DNA of 64,000 nucleotides from Albirhodobacter sp042466415 (GTDB lineage Bacteria > Pseudomonadota > Alphaproteobacteria > Rhodobacterales > Rhodobacteraceae), in NCBI RefSeq assembly GCF_042466415.1, contig NZ_JAXHCH010000002.1, positions 2,666,001 through 2,730,000 of the forward strand. The letters are read 5' to 3'. A model generated the notes under the pieces. It was not told where the DNA came from. It did no database searches and worked only from the letters and a program-made list of their open reading frames with translations. The number at the start of each line of letters is the position of its first letter. The first letter of the stretch is position 1. Below, piece by piece: positions 23,667-33,103 of the stretch. The translations under genes and the position numbers were made by a program.

Positions 23667-25616
23667 TCAGTCGTTTGTCGCCAACTCGACGATGTCGAAC
23701 ATGATCCGGTTAAGCTCAAAGTCTTTCGGTGTGTATACGCGTGCGACGCCCATCGCGCGCAGGCGCGCGGCATCATCATCGGGGATGATGCCCCCGACCA
23801 AAACCGGAATATGATCCATAGAGGCTGCTTTCATCCGCCCCATCAACTCGTCGATGAGCGGTAAATGCGACCCTGACAGGATCGACAGGCCGACGACATG
23901 GGCGTTCTCGTCAATCGCCTTCGTGACGATCTCCTCGGGCGTCAAACGAATGCCGTCATAGGTGATATCCATGCCGCAATCGCGGGCGCGGAAGGCGATC
24001 TGCTCCGCGCCGTTGGAATGGCCATCCAAGCCCGGCTTCCCCATCAGGAATTTCAACCGGCGGCCCAGTTTCGCGGAGGCCGCATCGACCGCCTCACGAA
24101 TTTCGTCCAAGCCCGCGACATTATTCGACACGGATTGCGAGACGCCTGTCGGGCCGCGATACTGGCCATGAACCGCGCGCATGACGCCCGCCCATTCGCC
24201 CGTGGTCGCCCCCGCCTTTGCGGCCGCAATCGATGCGGGCATCACATTTTCGCCCGCCTTCGCCGCCGCTTTTAGAGCGGTCAGCGCGGCCTCAACCGCC
24301 ACCCCGTCGCGGCCTTCGCGCCAATCATTGAGCCGCGCGATCTGATCCGCCTCAACGGCCGGATCGACGACCATGATCCCGCCATCCCCCGCCGTCAAAG
24401 GCGACGGCTCGCCTTGCTGCCACCGGTTGACGCCCACCACAACCGTCTCATTGCCCTCAATCCGACCAATCCGCGCGGCGTTACTCTCCACCAAACGCGC
24501 CTTCATGTAATCAATCGCCGCAATCGCGCCGCCCATCGCATCTAGCGTCGCCAATTCCGCCCGCGCGCCGTCCTTCAGCTCCTCGACTTTGGCGGTGACA
24601 TTGGCATTGCCCTCAAACAGATCGCCGAATTCCAGAAGATCGGTCTCGTACGCCATGATCTGCTGCATCCGCAGCGACCATTGTTGATCCCATGGCCGCG
24701 GCAGCCCGAGCGCCTCATTCCACGCGGGCAATTGCACGGCGCGGGCGCGGGCATTCTTGGAAAGCGTGACCGCCAGCATCTCGATCAAAATCCGGTAGAC
24801 GTTATTCTCCGGCTGCTGCTCGGTCAGGCCAAGGCTATTGACCTGCACCCCGTAGCGGAAGCGGCGGTATTTCTCCTCCTCGATGCCGTAACGATCGCGG
24901 CAAATCTCGTCCCACAGCTCGGTAAAGGCGCGCATTTTGCACATCTCGGTGACGAACCGGATACCCGCATTCACGAAGAACGAAATCCGCCCGACCATCG
25001 CAGGGAAACCCTCCGCCGGCACCTTGCCTTTGAGATCATCCAGCACCGCGATGCCGGTTGCCAAGGCAAAGGCCAGCTCCTGCTCCGGCGTCGCGCCCGC
25101 TTCCTGCAAATGGTAGGAGCACACGTTCATCGGGTTCCATTTCGGCAAGTGCTCACGGGTGTAGGCCGCGATATCGGTGATCATCGTCAAAGACGGTTTC
25201 GGCGGGCAAATATACGTCCCGCGCGAGAGATATTCCTTCACCAGATCGTTTTGCACCGTGCCTTGCAGCTTCGAGACATCGGCCCCTTGCTCCTCCGCCA
25301 CGGCGATATACAGCGCGAGCAACCAAGGCGCTGTGGCGTTGATCGTCATCGAGGTATTCATCTGTTCCAACGGAATATCGCGGAACAGCATCCGCATATC
25401 GCCCAAATGGCTGATCGGCACGCCGACTTTGCCGACCTCGCCCTTGCTCAGAATATGATCCGAATCATAGCCGGTTTGCGTGGGCAGATCGAAGGCGACG
25501 GAGAGGCCGGTTTGCCCCTTCGCCAAGTTGCTCCGGTAAAGCGCGTTCGATTTTTCCGCTGTGGAATGGCCCGCATAGGTGCGAAACAGCCATGGTTTGT
25601 CCTTTTGCTGCGTCAT
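23667..25616 (-). CDS. ecm: (2R)-ethylmalonyl-CoA mutase
   Basis: Coenzyme-B12 mutase of 649 residues that converts ethylmalonyl-CoA to methylsuccinyl-CoA in the ethylmalonyl-CoA pathway. The N-terminal substrate domain begins PWLFRTYAGHSTAEKSNALY and contains SVAFDLPTQTGYDSDH. The C-terminal B12 domain has the D-x-H-x-x-G motif in GLDGHSNGAEQIAFRA and a GLSILSGSH segment. Length and the RTYAGHST entry distinguish it from methylmalonyl-CoA mutase. It is divergent from ccr, the preceding pathway enzyme, as in Rhodobacter and relatives. Confidence 0.95.
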   Translation of the reverse strand: MTQQKDKPWLFRTYAGHSTAEKSNALYRSNLAKGQTGLSVAFDLPTQTGYDSDHILSKGEVGKVGVPISHLGDMRMLFRDIPLEQMNTSMTINATAPWLLALYIAVAEEQGADVSKLQGTVQNDLVKEYLSRGTYICPPKPSLTMITDIAAYTREHLPKWNPMNVCSYHLQEAGATPEQELAFALATGIAVLDDLKGKVPAEGFPAMVGRISFFVNAGIRFVTEMCKMRAFTELWDEICRDRYGIEEEKYRRFRYGVQVNSLGLTEQQPENNVYRILIEMLAVTLSKNARARAVQLPAWNEALGLPRPWDQQWSLRMQQIMAYETDLLEFGDLFEGNANVTAKVEELKDGARAELATLDAMGGAIAAIDYMKARLVESNAARIGRIEGNETVVVGVNRWQQGEPSPLTAGDGGIMVVDPAVEADQIARLNDWREGRDGVAVEAALTALKAAAKAGENVMPASIAAAKAGATTGEWAGVMRAVHGQYRGPTGVSQSVSNNVAGLDEIREAVDAASAKLGRRLKFLMGKPGLDGHSNGAEQIAFRARDCGMDITYDGIRLTPEEIVTKAIDENAHVVGLSILSGSHLPLIDELMGRMKAASMDHIPVLVGGIIPDDDAARLRAMGVARVYTPKDFELNRIMFDIVELATND

Positions 25617-25674
25617 CTTGCGCGCCTCCGCTGGTGGTCCGGAAAGTTACAATATTCCGATGATTAATGATTAT

Positions 25675-25691
25675 GCGACATATTGTGTCGC
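25675..25691. promoter_or_regulatory. Inverted repeat in the ecm promoter region
   Basis: GCGACA, TATTG, TGTCGC: a perfect 17-base dyad 59 bases upstream of the ecm start in the 273-base ecm-ccr divergent region. It is a candidate regulator site; the regulator is unknown. Confidence 0.45.
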
Positions 25692-25784
25692 TGTCAATTC
25701 GCTGCGATGCGGCGGATCGTTTTTCTGCCAACTTCAATATTTTGTCCATAATTTTCATGTTGTTAAATTCTGTAAGGACACATT

Positions 25785-25794
25785 ATTGCGCAAT
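25785..25794. promoter_or_regulatory. ATTGCGCAAT palindrome in the ccr promoter region
   Basis: A perfect 10-base palindrome 96 bases upstream of the ccr start. A second ATTGCGC begins at 25816, 31 bases on (three helical turns). ATTGCGCGAT also occurs upstream of mcl1 at 61637. TTGC-centred palindromes are known targets of RamB/PccR-type acyl-CoA regulators, so this may be a pathway-specific site (inference). Confidence 0.4.
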
Positions 25795-25889
25795 GTATCA
25801 AATTAAAGTTGCTAAATTGCGCTGCGCTGCGATACGCTTTGGGGAACCCGCGGCGATTCTGCGCTGCGGCACAAGCACGGGAGACAGGC

Positions 25890-27185
25890 ATGGCACTCGA
25901 CACACAGACCGAAATCGCGCCCTACGATGCGCCGCAGAAAGATCTTTACGAGATTGGCGAAATGCCACCTCTCGGTCATGTGCCGAAAAAGATGTATGCG
26001 TGGGCGATCCGCCAAGATCGGCACGGCGAACCGGACAAATCCTTCAAAGTTGAGGTCGTTGATACGTGGGAGATCGACAGCTACGAGGTTTTGGTTCTCG
26101 TGATGGCGGCGGGCGTGAATTATAACGGTGTGTGGGCTGGTCTCGGTGTGCCGATCTCGCCATTCGACGTCCACAAGCAACCGTTCCATGTCGCGGGATC
26201 TGACGCGTCGGGTATCGTTTGGAAGGTGGGCGACAAGGTTAAAAACTGGAAAGTTGGCGACGAGGTTGTGATTCATTGCAATCAGGATGACGGCGACGAC
26301 GAGGAATGTAACGGCGGCGACCCGATGTTTTCGCCCAGCCAGCGGATCTGGGGCTACGAGACACATGACGGCTCGTTTGCGCAATTCACCCGTGCACAAG
26401 CACAGCAATTGATGCGCCGTCCAAAGCATCTGACGTGGGAAGAAAGTGCGTGCTACACCCTGACGCTTGCGACGGCCTACCGGATGTTGTTCGGGCATGA
26501 GCCTCATGACCTCAAGCCCGGTCAGAATGTTTTGGTGTGGGGCGCGTCTGGCGGGTTGGGGTCCTTCGCGATCCAGTTGATCAACGCGGCAGGGGCCAAT
26601 GCAATCGGGGTGATTTCGGAGGAAGACAAGCGCGAGTTCGTCATGGGATTGGGCGCAAAAGGCGTTATCAATCGCAAAGATTTCGATTGCTGGGGGCAAT
26701 TGCCGACAGTGAACACGCCGGAATATAACGCGTGGCTCAAAGAGGCCCGCCGGTTTGGCAAGGCGATCTGGGACATCACCGGCAAAGGCGTCAGTGTCGA
26801 TATGGTCTTCGAGCATCCAGGGGAAGCGACATTCCCCGTGTCGTCCCTCGTTTGCAAAAAGGGCGGCATGGTTGTGATCTGCGCGGGCACCACCGGATTC
26901 AATTGCACCTTTGACGTCCGGTATATGTGGATGCATCAAAAGCGCCTGCAGGGCTCGCATTTCGCGCATCTCAAGCAAGCGGCGGCGGCGAACCGGATGA
27001 TGCTGGAGCGCCGGATCGATCCGTGCATGTCGGAAGTTTTCCCTTGGGCGGAGATCCCCGATGCGCATATCAAAATGCTGCGTAACCAACACAAGCCGGG
27101 GAATATGGCCGTGCTCGTACAATCGCCACGCACCGGATTGCGGACCTTCGAGGATGCGCTAGCGGCTGGCCCCACCAAGGGGTGA
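25890..27185 (+). CDS. ccr: Crotonyl-CoA carboxylase/reductase
   Basis: NADPH-dependent enzyme of 431 residues that reductively carboxylates crotonyl-CoA to ethylmalonyl-CoA, the hallmark step of the ethylmalonyl-CoA pathway. It is a medium-chain dehydrogenase fold: VMAAGVNYNGVWAGLGVP near the N-terminus, NADPH-binding VLVWGASGGLGSFAIQL, and MVVICAGTTGFNCTFDVRYM toward the end. The ATG at 25890 has GGGAG upstream and gives the family N-terminus MALDTQTEI. The upstream frame from 25809 is not supported. A strong terminator follows. Confidence 0.96.
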   Translation: MALDTQTEIAPYDAPQKDLYEIGEMPPLGHVPKKMYAWAIRQDRHGEPDKSFKVEVVDTWEIDSYEVLVLVMAAGVNYNGVWAGLGVPISPFDVHKQPFHVAGSDASGIVWKVGDKVKNWKVGDEVVIHCNQDDGDDEECNGGDPMFSPSQRIWGYETHDGSFAQFTRAQAQQLMRRPKHLTWEESACYTLTLATAYRMLFGHEPHDLKPGQNVLVWGASGGLGSFAIQLINAAGANAIGVISEEDKREFVMGLGAKGVINRKDFDCWGQLPTVNTPEYNAWLKEARRFGKAIWDITGKGVSVDMVFEHPGEATFPVSSLVCKKGGMVVICAGTTGFNCTFDVRYMWMHQKRLQGSHFAHLKQAAAANRMMLERRIDPCMSEVFPWAEIPDAHIKMLRNQHKPGNMAVLVQSPRTGLRTFEDALAAGPTKG

Positions 27186-27299
27186 GACGGCCTGCGCGCG
27201 CGGGGGCCCCGTGTCACGCAGCTTGAAATCCTGCCCTCGACGGATGGCAGGGATATGGAGGCCTCGCGCAAACATCCTCGCGGCGTGCTCCAAGAAAAA

Positions 27300-27330
27300 C
27301 CCCGCGCAGATCATCTGCGCGGGGTCATTT
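27300..27330. terminator. Bidirectional terminator between ccr and pqiC
   Basis: CCCCGCGCAGA and TCTGCGCGGGG make an eleven-base-pair stem with a 3-base loop. The minus strand continues TTTTTC and the plus strand TCATTTTATT, so it serves both converging genes. Confidence 0.93.
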
Positions 27331-27911
27331 TATTGCAACTGCGCGATTTGCTGGGCCAGTACCTGAAGGGCGGCGGCCTGCGCTTTGGCGATCAGGGCGG
27401 GGTCTTGCGGATCTGCCTCCCCTTGGGTGCCAATCGGCACCGAGATATCAAACCGGCGCACAACGTCTGCCCCGCGCCCACCCAGATCAGGCGTCACGAA
27501 ATACTGGCCTGCCAATCGGAATTGGCCGTCCGCACGGGCGAGGATTTGCTCGACGCGGACCTCCAGGCGGCGGCTTGGGGCCTCTGCCAAGGGCCAAGGC
27601 TCGGCGATCACCGTTGCGCCGGAGAGGCCCGAGATTTGCCGCGCAAGGGCGAGGGTGACGGCGCGTGGTTGCGCATCGGCCCAAACTTGATCGGGGTTTG
27701 AACGCACGGCGCCATCGGCCGTTTGCCACGACACCTCTTGCCCTGCCGCGTAATCTGGCAAGCTGACCTCGCGCAGCTCGACTGATCCGAGCCGGTTTGG
27801 CAAGGTCTTAGCGACGGTTGGCGTTTCAATGAGATAGCGGCCCGTCGCTTCGGGGTTCGAGCAGGCGATCAGTGCCAATGGCAAGATCAGCATCGCAAAT
27901 CGGGTCATCAT
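27330..27911 (-). CDS. pqiC: PqiC-type ABC transport auxiliary lipoprotein
   Basis: Outer-membrane lipoprotein of 193 residues with a lipobox LIAC at residues 14-17 directly after a signal peptide. The family (formerly DUF330) partners MCE proteins; PqiC contacts the PqiB tunnel at the outer membrane. Segments RLGSVELREVSLPDYA and AQAAALQVLAQQIAQL support this. It follows pqiB by 6 bases and ends at a terminator. MM at the start leaves the first or second ATG possible. Confidence 0.88.
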   Translation of the reverse strand: MMTRFAMLILPLALIACSNPEATGRYLIETPTVAKTLPNRLGSVELREVSLPDYAAGQEVSWQTADGAVRSNPDQVWADAQPRAVTLALARQISGLSGATVIAEPWPLAEAPSRRLEVRVEQILARADGQFRLAGQYFVTPDLGGRGADVVRRFDISVPIGTQGEADPQDPALIAKAQAAALQVLAQQIAQLQ

Positions 27912-27917
27912 TCCTCC

Positions 27918-29966
27918 TCACCGGCCCAAGATAAAGGCGCGCGGATTGCGTTCGATGGTGCGCGCGAGTGCCCCGAAGGACGCCGTAGCGCGTTTAAGTT
28001 CGCGCATCGCATCCAGCAATGTCGCATTAAAGGCCGAGCGTTCGCCATAAGAGGCAACAAGCCCGTCTGCGCGATTGATAAGCGTCTCGAGACGCGCGGA
28101 GATCTCTGGCAGGCGGTCGGTGCCTTGCGCGACCGCATCCGCCGCATCGCCCGCCGAGGCGAGCGCGGAGTTCAGATTCTCAGCAGCACCACCCTCGCGC
28201 AATTCTCTGAGCAAGACCGCAGCCTCGTTGAGCGTATCCGCCAGCGCGCGGGGGAGCTTTTCAGCATCTTCCGAGCCGATCATCCGCCGGATGTCGCCCA
28301 GCAGCCCGTCAATCTGCGCACCGATATCCTTCAGCGGTATTTCGGCGGCATTCGCGGCGACTTTCTCCATCTCGGTCACCATTGCGGGCAATCCGTCAAA
28401 CGCCTCAACCGTTTCATTCGCGGCTGTGGTTAGGGCTTCGATTGCGGTGACGGTTTTCTCGCCGGCGTTCCCCTCGTTCAGCTCCGCCACCGTGGTGCGC
28501 AGCTCGGCCAGCAGGCCCGAGAGCTCCGTCGGAATCTCCATCGTGTTGGGGTTGCCCGCAACGCCGGACACGGAATCCATCATTTTAATGGCGCTCTCGA
28601 GAAGCTCCTCGATGGGCAGGTTGTTCACCCGTGTGAACAGCCCCTCCGCCGATGCCGAAAGATCGGTATTTGTCGGTGGGCCGACAGGGATCGTCGGGTA
28701 AGGCATGGCCGTCAGATCGAGTTTCTCAGGCAGGGCGTTTTCGATATCGATCAGTTCGATGATGATATTTTGGCCCAGAAGGCCCGTGCCGGCGATACGG
28801 GCCCGCAAGCCGTCATCGACCTCCACGGATAGGAATTCCGCGACCGATTCCGCATCGGACCCCTCCCACATGCCCAGCCTGCCGGGCGCGATTGCGATGA
28901 CGATCTGTTGGCGGACGACCTGTTCGCCGTCTTCGGTATTGGCCACCCTGACGGAGATATCGCTGACCTCGCCTGCCTCAACGCCGCGGAATTGCACCGG
29001 CGTGCCAACAGAGAGACCTTGCACGGCCTCGTCGAACAGTAGGGTGAAGTTCACTTGCGAGGCTAGATTGTTATCGAAGATCGAGGTTTGAGCTTCTTCG
29101 GCGGAAGAAAACAGCCGGAACTCCTGACCGCTTTGCACAGGGGCGCCGCCAGCTGTGTAGGTTGAGAACTCGATCCCGCCTTGCACCAAAGACGCCAGCG
29201 ACCGGACATCGACGTTCACGCCCGATGGCCCCACCGAAAGTGAAAAGCCCGACGTATCCCAAAAGCGCGTCGCAGTGGTGAGGCGTTCGTCATGGGGGGC
29301 TTCGATGAACGCATCCACCACAACGCCCGTGCCGCCATCGGCCAAGCGGGGGTTCGCGATCCGCCCCACCGGAATGCCGCGGAAGATAATTGGCGCGCCT
29401 TCGCTCAAACCGCCGCCATCTTCTGCGGCGAGGGTCACCCAAGTGCCATTCCCGCGCCCAGTATCAATCGGTGCGCGGTCTAATCCGGCGAAGCGGTCGG
29501 CGTCTTCGCCCGTCTCGGAATCCCATGCGCCCTCAATATATGTGCCCGATAGCACCGTCCCGAGATTGGAAATCCCTTGAGCCGAGACCTCAGGCCGCAC
29601 CAGCCAGAAAGAGGCGTCTGCATCGATAAAGGGAGCGACCTCTTTATCCACCCGCACGGCGACGATGACCTTGGTGAGATCGGCCGAGAACCCGACCGTT
29701 TCAACCTTGCCCACCTGAATCTCGCGGAATTTCAACGCGGTTTCGCCCGGCGCGATGCCTGTCGCATCCGCGAACTCGATCTGGATCAGCTCGCCGCGAT
29801 CGGAGTAGCTTTTCCACGCGATCCCAAGCGTCACCAATAGCGCAACCAAAGGCACCATCCACACGACGGACAGCCGCGACCAGATCGGCCGCGGTGCCTT
29901 TGTCCGGATCATCTCGGCAGGTTTGTCCGCATCTGTGCGGTTTTGCGGGGTATGGTCAGTGGTCAT
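27918..29966 (-). CDS. pqiB: PqiB MCE-domain tunnel protein
   Basis: Inner-membrane anchored periplasmic protein of 682 residues proposed to form a tunnel carrying lipids between membranes. There is one N-terminal helix (VVWMVPLVALLVTLGIAW). Three MCE domains follow, marked by ALKFREIQVGKVETV, PIIFRGIPVGRIANP and PVQFRGVEAGEVSDI. A long helical C-terminal part provides the needle-like bundle. The start overlaps the upstream pqiA-like gene by 4 bases. It is the central member of the Pqi operon. Confidence 0.92.
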   Translation of the reverse strand: MTTDHTPQNRTDADKPAEMIRTKAPRPIWSRLSVVWMVPLVALLVTLGIAWKSYSDRGELIQIEFADATGIAPGETALKFREIQVGKVETVGFSADLTKVIVAVRVDKEVAPFIDADASFWLVRPEVSAQGISNLGTVLSGTYIEGAWDSETGEDADRFAGLDRAPIDTGRGNGTWVTLAAEDGGGLSEGAPIIFRGIPVGRIANPRLADGGTGVVVDAFIEAPHDERLTTATRFWDTSGFSLSVGPSGVNVDVRSLASLVQGGIEFSTYTAGGAPVQSGQEFRLFSSAEEAQTSIFDNNLASQVNFTLLFDEAVQGLSVGTPVQFRGVEAGEVSDISVRVANTEDGEQVVRQQIVIAIAPGRLGMWEGSDAESVAEFLSVEVDDGLRARIAGTGLLGQNIIIELIDIENALPEKLDLTAMPYPTIPVGPPTNTDLSASAEGLFTRVNNLPIEELLESAIKMMDSVSGVAGNPNTMEIPTELSGLLAELRTTVAELNEGNAGEKTVTAIEALTTAANETVEAFDGLPAMVTEMEKVAANAAEIPLKDIGAQIDGLLGDIRRMIGSEDAEKLPRALADTLNEAAVLLRELREGGAAENLNSALASAGDAADAVAQGTDRLPEISARLETLINRADGLVASYGERSAFNATLLDAMRELKRATASFGALARTIERNPRAFILGR

Positions 29967-30592
29967 TGGGTCTCGCGATCTTCTGGTCCACGCCAGATCA
30001 GGCGTGGATCAAAGCTTTGGGCGGAAAGCATTGTGAAGGCAACCGAAAGCGCGAAAGATGCCGCCGCCGGTCCCGGATGGATAGAGGCCACAAACCCGAG
30101 CTGCACCAAGGCAGACAGGATCGCGACGACAAAGACATCGATCATTGACCAACGTCCGATAAATTCGACGATCTCGTAAAGAACGAGGTGGCGATGTCCG
30201 CCCGCGCGGCGCTCTGTGCCGACGGAGAGCGCAAGATAGGCGATTGCCATGAATTTCGCGACCGGAATCATGATCGACGCGATGAAGACGATGGAGGCGA
30301 CGCCCCAACTTCCGTGGAGCATCAGTTCGATGACACCGCCCAAAATGGTGCTGGCCTGCGTGCCGTTTAATGTGGAGGTGACGAGCATCGGCAAAACATT
30401 GGCGGGGACATACATCACCAACCCTGCCGCGAACCATGCCCAGACTTTTTGTAGGCTGGCGGTTGAGGGGGGCTCGATCACCGAACCGCAACGTGTGCAG
30501 ATTTCGGTCTCGCGCGGCAAGACACGGCCGCAATGTTTGCACCCCACGACCCCTGCACGAGAGGCGGTCAGAACCGATGCGCCCGATTTCAT
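29963..30592 (-). CDS. pqiA: PqiA-family membrane protein (second half-unit)
   Basis: Membrane protein of 209 residues equal to one of the two repeats of E. coli PqiA. An N-terminal zinc ribbon (CKHCGRVLPRETEICTRCG) precedes four membrane helices including MVYVPANVLPMLV-like MYVPANVLPMLVTSTL and GVVGVLM-type MLHGSWGVASIVFIAS. It probably supplies lipids or energy to PqiB. It overlaps both its neighbours by 4 bases (ATGA). Confidence 0.88.
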   Translation of the reverse strand: MKSGASVLTASRAGVVGCKHCGRVLPRETEICTRCGSVIEPPSTASLQKVWAWFAAGLVMYVPANVLPMLVTSTLNGTQASTILGGVIELMLHGSWGVASIVFIASIMIPVAKFMAIAYLALSVGTERRAGGHRHLVLYEIVEFIGRWSMIDVFVVAILSALVQLGFVASIHPGPAAASFALSVAFTMLSAQSFDPRLIWRGPEDRETQ

Positions 30593-31266
30593 GCGTCGCC
30601 CTCAATCTCGGCGCGGTTGGCGCCCAGCTCTGCCCAGATCGCGCCTTCCGAGAGGAATGAGTTTTTCAACGCGGTCACAATAATCAGCGCGCACAGTGCC
30701 CAGAACGCCGCCCCGAATGAGACGGTGGCAAGCCCTGCGACCTTTACCAAAGCGACGGCTGTCCCGATGACAAAAATCTCGGCCATCGCCCAAGGCTCCA
30801 ATTCTTCCGCAAGGCGGAATGTGCGGGCGGCGTGGCGCCAAGGCGGGCGCCCGTTGGCCAGCGGCGCGAGCGTATAGATGATTGCCGCAAACCGCAGCAC
30901 AGGCACCGCCACGATGCTGGCCATCAAAGCCACGGCAAGGGGCAACAACAGCCCGTCCGAAAAGGCGAGGGCCGCCCCGAACAAGGAACTTTCATGCGAT
31001 AGCCCGCTGGCCGAGATTTTCAGGAACGGAAAAAACACGGCGCCGACCATCAAGATCATCGCGGTGAACGAGAGCGCGATGACGTGCAAAAAAGAGTAGA
31101 TCCGCGGCGCGATCAATACCGTGCCGCAGCGGACGCAAGCCGCGCGTTCATCCTCGGCCAGCGGGGTGACCTCCAGCAAGGCATCGCAATATGGGCAGGC
31201 GATCAGCGTCTCAAGAGCCGGCAGGGAGGCCAATTCAGGCGTGGATGAATGCGGCGCTGTGTTCAT
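30589..31266 (-). CDS. pqiA: PqiA-family membrane protein (first half-unit)
   Basis: Membrane protein of 225 residues equal to the other PqiA repeat. It has its own CPYCDALLEV and CVRCGTVL ribbon and four helices. In E. coli these two units are fused in PqiA or YebS; here they are separate genes coupled by a 4-base overlap. It heads the operon pqiA-pqiA-pqiB-pqiC. Confidence 0.88.
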   Translation of the reverse strand: MNTAPHSSTPELASLPALETLIACPYCDALLEVTPLAEDERAACVRCGTVLIAPRIYSFLHVIALSFTAMILMVGAVFFPFLKISASGLSHESSLFGAALAFSDGLLLPLAVALMASIVAVPVLRFAAIIYTLAPLANGRPPWRHAARTFRLAEELEPWAMAEIFVIGTAVALVKVAGLATVSFGAAFWALCALIIVTALKNSFLSEGAIWAELGANRAEIEGDA

Positions 31267-31438
31267 ATAGGTGTTCTAGCGCGATGGCGCGGCGATGCAA
31301 CTGTGATCCTGTGCCCCCCCCGCGCCACCGATGCTCCCATGGGCTATGGCCCCGCGTTCCAGCCAAAAGCGCGCCTTTGCTTTTTCGGAGCGCCGCATGG
31401 TCATTGCCCCCGACGGCGCTCCCGAATACTAAGACAGC

Positions 31439-33004
31439 ATGAGCGATCTCTTTGCCGACCAGCGCCCGAAACCTGCCGCCCCTGCCTTTACCTTTTCGGA
31501 GGATCAGGCAGAGGCTTGGGACCGCGTGGCCACAGCGTTGGAAGCGGCGGGCATCGATATCACCTCCGGCGATTTCACAGGCGAGGGCGGCGGAAATCAG
31601 GTGCTGTCGGTGATCGGCAAGGCGGGGTCGGGCAAGACCATGCTATTGGCGGAACTTTACAAGTCGCTTGAGCAGGCGGGCGTCGAAGTCGTCTCGGGCG
31701 ATTGGGAAGGGCGTAAGCGCAAAGAAAAGCGGACTTTGGCGATCCTCGCGCCCACAAACAAGGCGGCCTCGGTGCTACGATCGCGCGGGGTTCCGGCGAC
31801 GACGATCCACCGTATTTTATACACGCCCGTTTATGATCCGCAGTATGAGCGCATCGCGGAGTGGCTGGCAGGGCAGGGCGAACGTCCCAAGATCGAAGAC
31901 CTGTTAGAGGAGGCGCTTGATCGCGCAAAAGCATTCTACGATCTGCATAAATCCATTCCGGGGGCTTTGGCGACGGCGGGTTTGCGGGGATCTGATTTTA
32001 TTCAGGGGTGGAAGCGCCGCGAAGATCCTCTCGACATCGGCTTTGTCGACGAGGCGTCGATGCTCGATTCGCGCCAATATGACGATCTGCGCGAAATTTT
32101 CCCGACCTTGGTGATGTTTGGCGATCCGGCCCAGTTGGCGCCCGTGAACCAGTCGGGTCAGATGGTGTTCGAAACCCTCCCCGAGGCGCAGACCTGCCGG
32201 TTGCACCGCATCCACCGGCAATCGGGCGATAACCCGATCCTCGATCTCGCTCATGCTTTGGCGGACGATTCTCTGACGTTTGACCGGTTTGAGCGGATGG
32301 TCGAGGAGGCGTCAAAACGTGATCCTCGCGTGGTTTGGGCCGAACGGGTGGAATCCGATTTGATGGCGCGCTCGCCTGTTTTGGTTTGGCGTAACGTGAC
32401 GCGGATCAAATTGATCGCGGCGTTTCGTGCGGCGCATGGCGCGCCTGTGGATGCGCTTTTGCCCGGTGAGCCGTTGGTGTGCGACGGGATCGAATTGCCG
32501 CTCAAACACCGCAAAAAACGGATCGATCTTGAGGCCCGCGGCCTCATCAAGGGCGCGCAGGTGATTTACCTTGGGCCCGGCAAAAAGCCGGGGTTCTCGC
32601 GCCTTCATGTCATGGGAGCGGAGGACCCGCGTCTCTCGGCCGCGTCGATCGTGAAAATCGAATTGCCTGATGAGGAGGAGCCGTTCATCCCCTACGCCGC
32701 GCGGATGGGGGCGGCGTTTTTGCACGGGGCGGCGGTGACGATCCACAAAGCACAAGGGAGCCAGTGGGATTCGGTGCAGGTCTTCGCGCCCGATATTTTC
32801 GCGGCAGCCCGTGTTGGCCGGATGGAGGCGGGGATCCCCCTTTGGAAGCGCCTCGCCTATGTCGCCATCACGCGGGCGGAAAATCGTCTGCTTTGGGTTG
32901 TGCGAAACCGGCTTGGGCGCCCGTCTGGCCCCCTGTCGATTGAGGATCTGCCGCGCGGGGTTGCGGCGCTGACGCTTGCGCCGACGGAGGAGCCTGAGGC
33001 TTGA
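31439..33004 (+). CDS. RecD-like superfamily 1 DNA helicase
   Basis: ATP-dependent helicase of 521 residues. Visible motifs are Walker A GKAGSGKTMLLAEL, APTNKAASVLRSRG (Ia), FVDEASMLDSRQYDDL (II), FGDPAQLAPV (III), and in the C-terminal UvrD-like part VTIHKAQGSQWDSVQVF (V) and AYVAITRAENRLLWV (VI). It resembles stand-alone RecD-like helicases of alphaproteobacteria, without a RecBC partner nearby. A role in replication or repair is likely but not defined. The start ATG at 31439 fits; the 172-base gap before it separates it from the divergent pqi operon. Confidence 0.88.
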   Translation: MSDLFADQRPKPAAPAFTFSEDQAEAWDRVATALEAAGIDITSGDFTGEGGGNQVLSVIGKAGSGKTMLLAELYKSLEQAGVEVVSGDWEGRKRKEKRTLAILAPTNKAASVLRSRGVPATTIHRILYTPVYDPQYERIAEWLAGQGERPKIEDLLEEALDRAKAFYDLHKSIPGALATAGLRGSDFIQGWKRREDPLDIGFVDEASMLDSRQYDDLREIFPTLVMFGDPAQLAPVNQSGQMVFETLPEAQTCRLHRIHRQSGDNPILDLAHALADDSLTFDRFERMVEEASKRDPRVVWAERVESDLMARSPVLVWRNVTRIKLIAAFRAAHGAPVDALLPGEPLVCDGIELPLKHRKKRIDLEARGLIKGAQVIYLGPGKKPGFSRLHVMGAEDPRLSAASIVKIELPDEEEPFIPYAARMGAAFLHGAAVTIHKAQGSQWDSVQVFAPDIFAAARVGRMEAGIPLWKRLAYVAITRAENRLLWVVRNRLGRPSGPLSIEDLPRGVAALTLAPTEEPEA

Positions 33005-33103
33005 CGTGGCCCCTTTGCCGTAACGCCGCCGCGCGAGGGGCGTTGCAAAGCGCATTGCCAGCGCGTCAGTTTCGCGCGACACTCCGCGCGAATAGGAGGA
33101 CCC

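Noticed and set aside
24681..25667. Long plus-strand frame opposite ecm
   Set aside because: Arg/His/Gln-rich composition, no domain, fully inside the reliably identified ecm gene.
25579..25806. Short plus-strand frames in the ecm-ccr gap
   Set aside because: They cross the divergent promoter region, have no ribosome site and give hydrophobic, family-less peptides.
25812..27122. 436-codon minus-strand frame opposite ccr
   Set aside because: Antisense shadow of ccr; it lacks any family resemblance.
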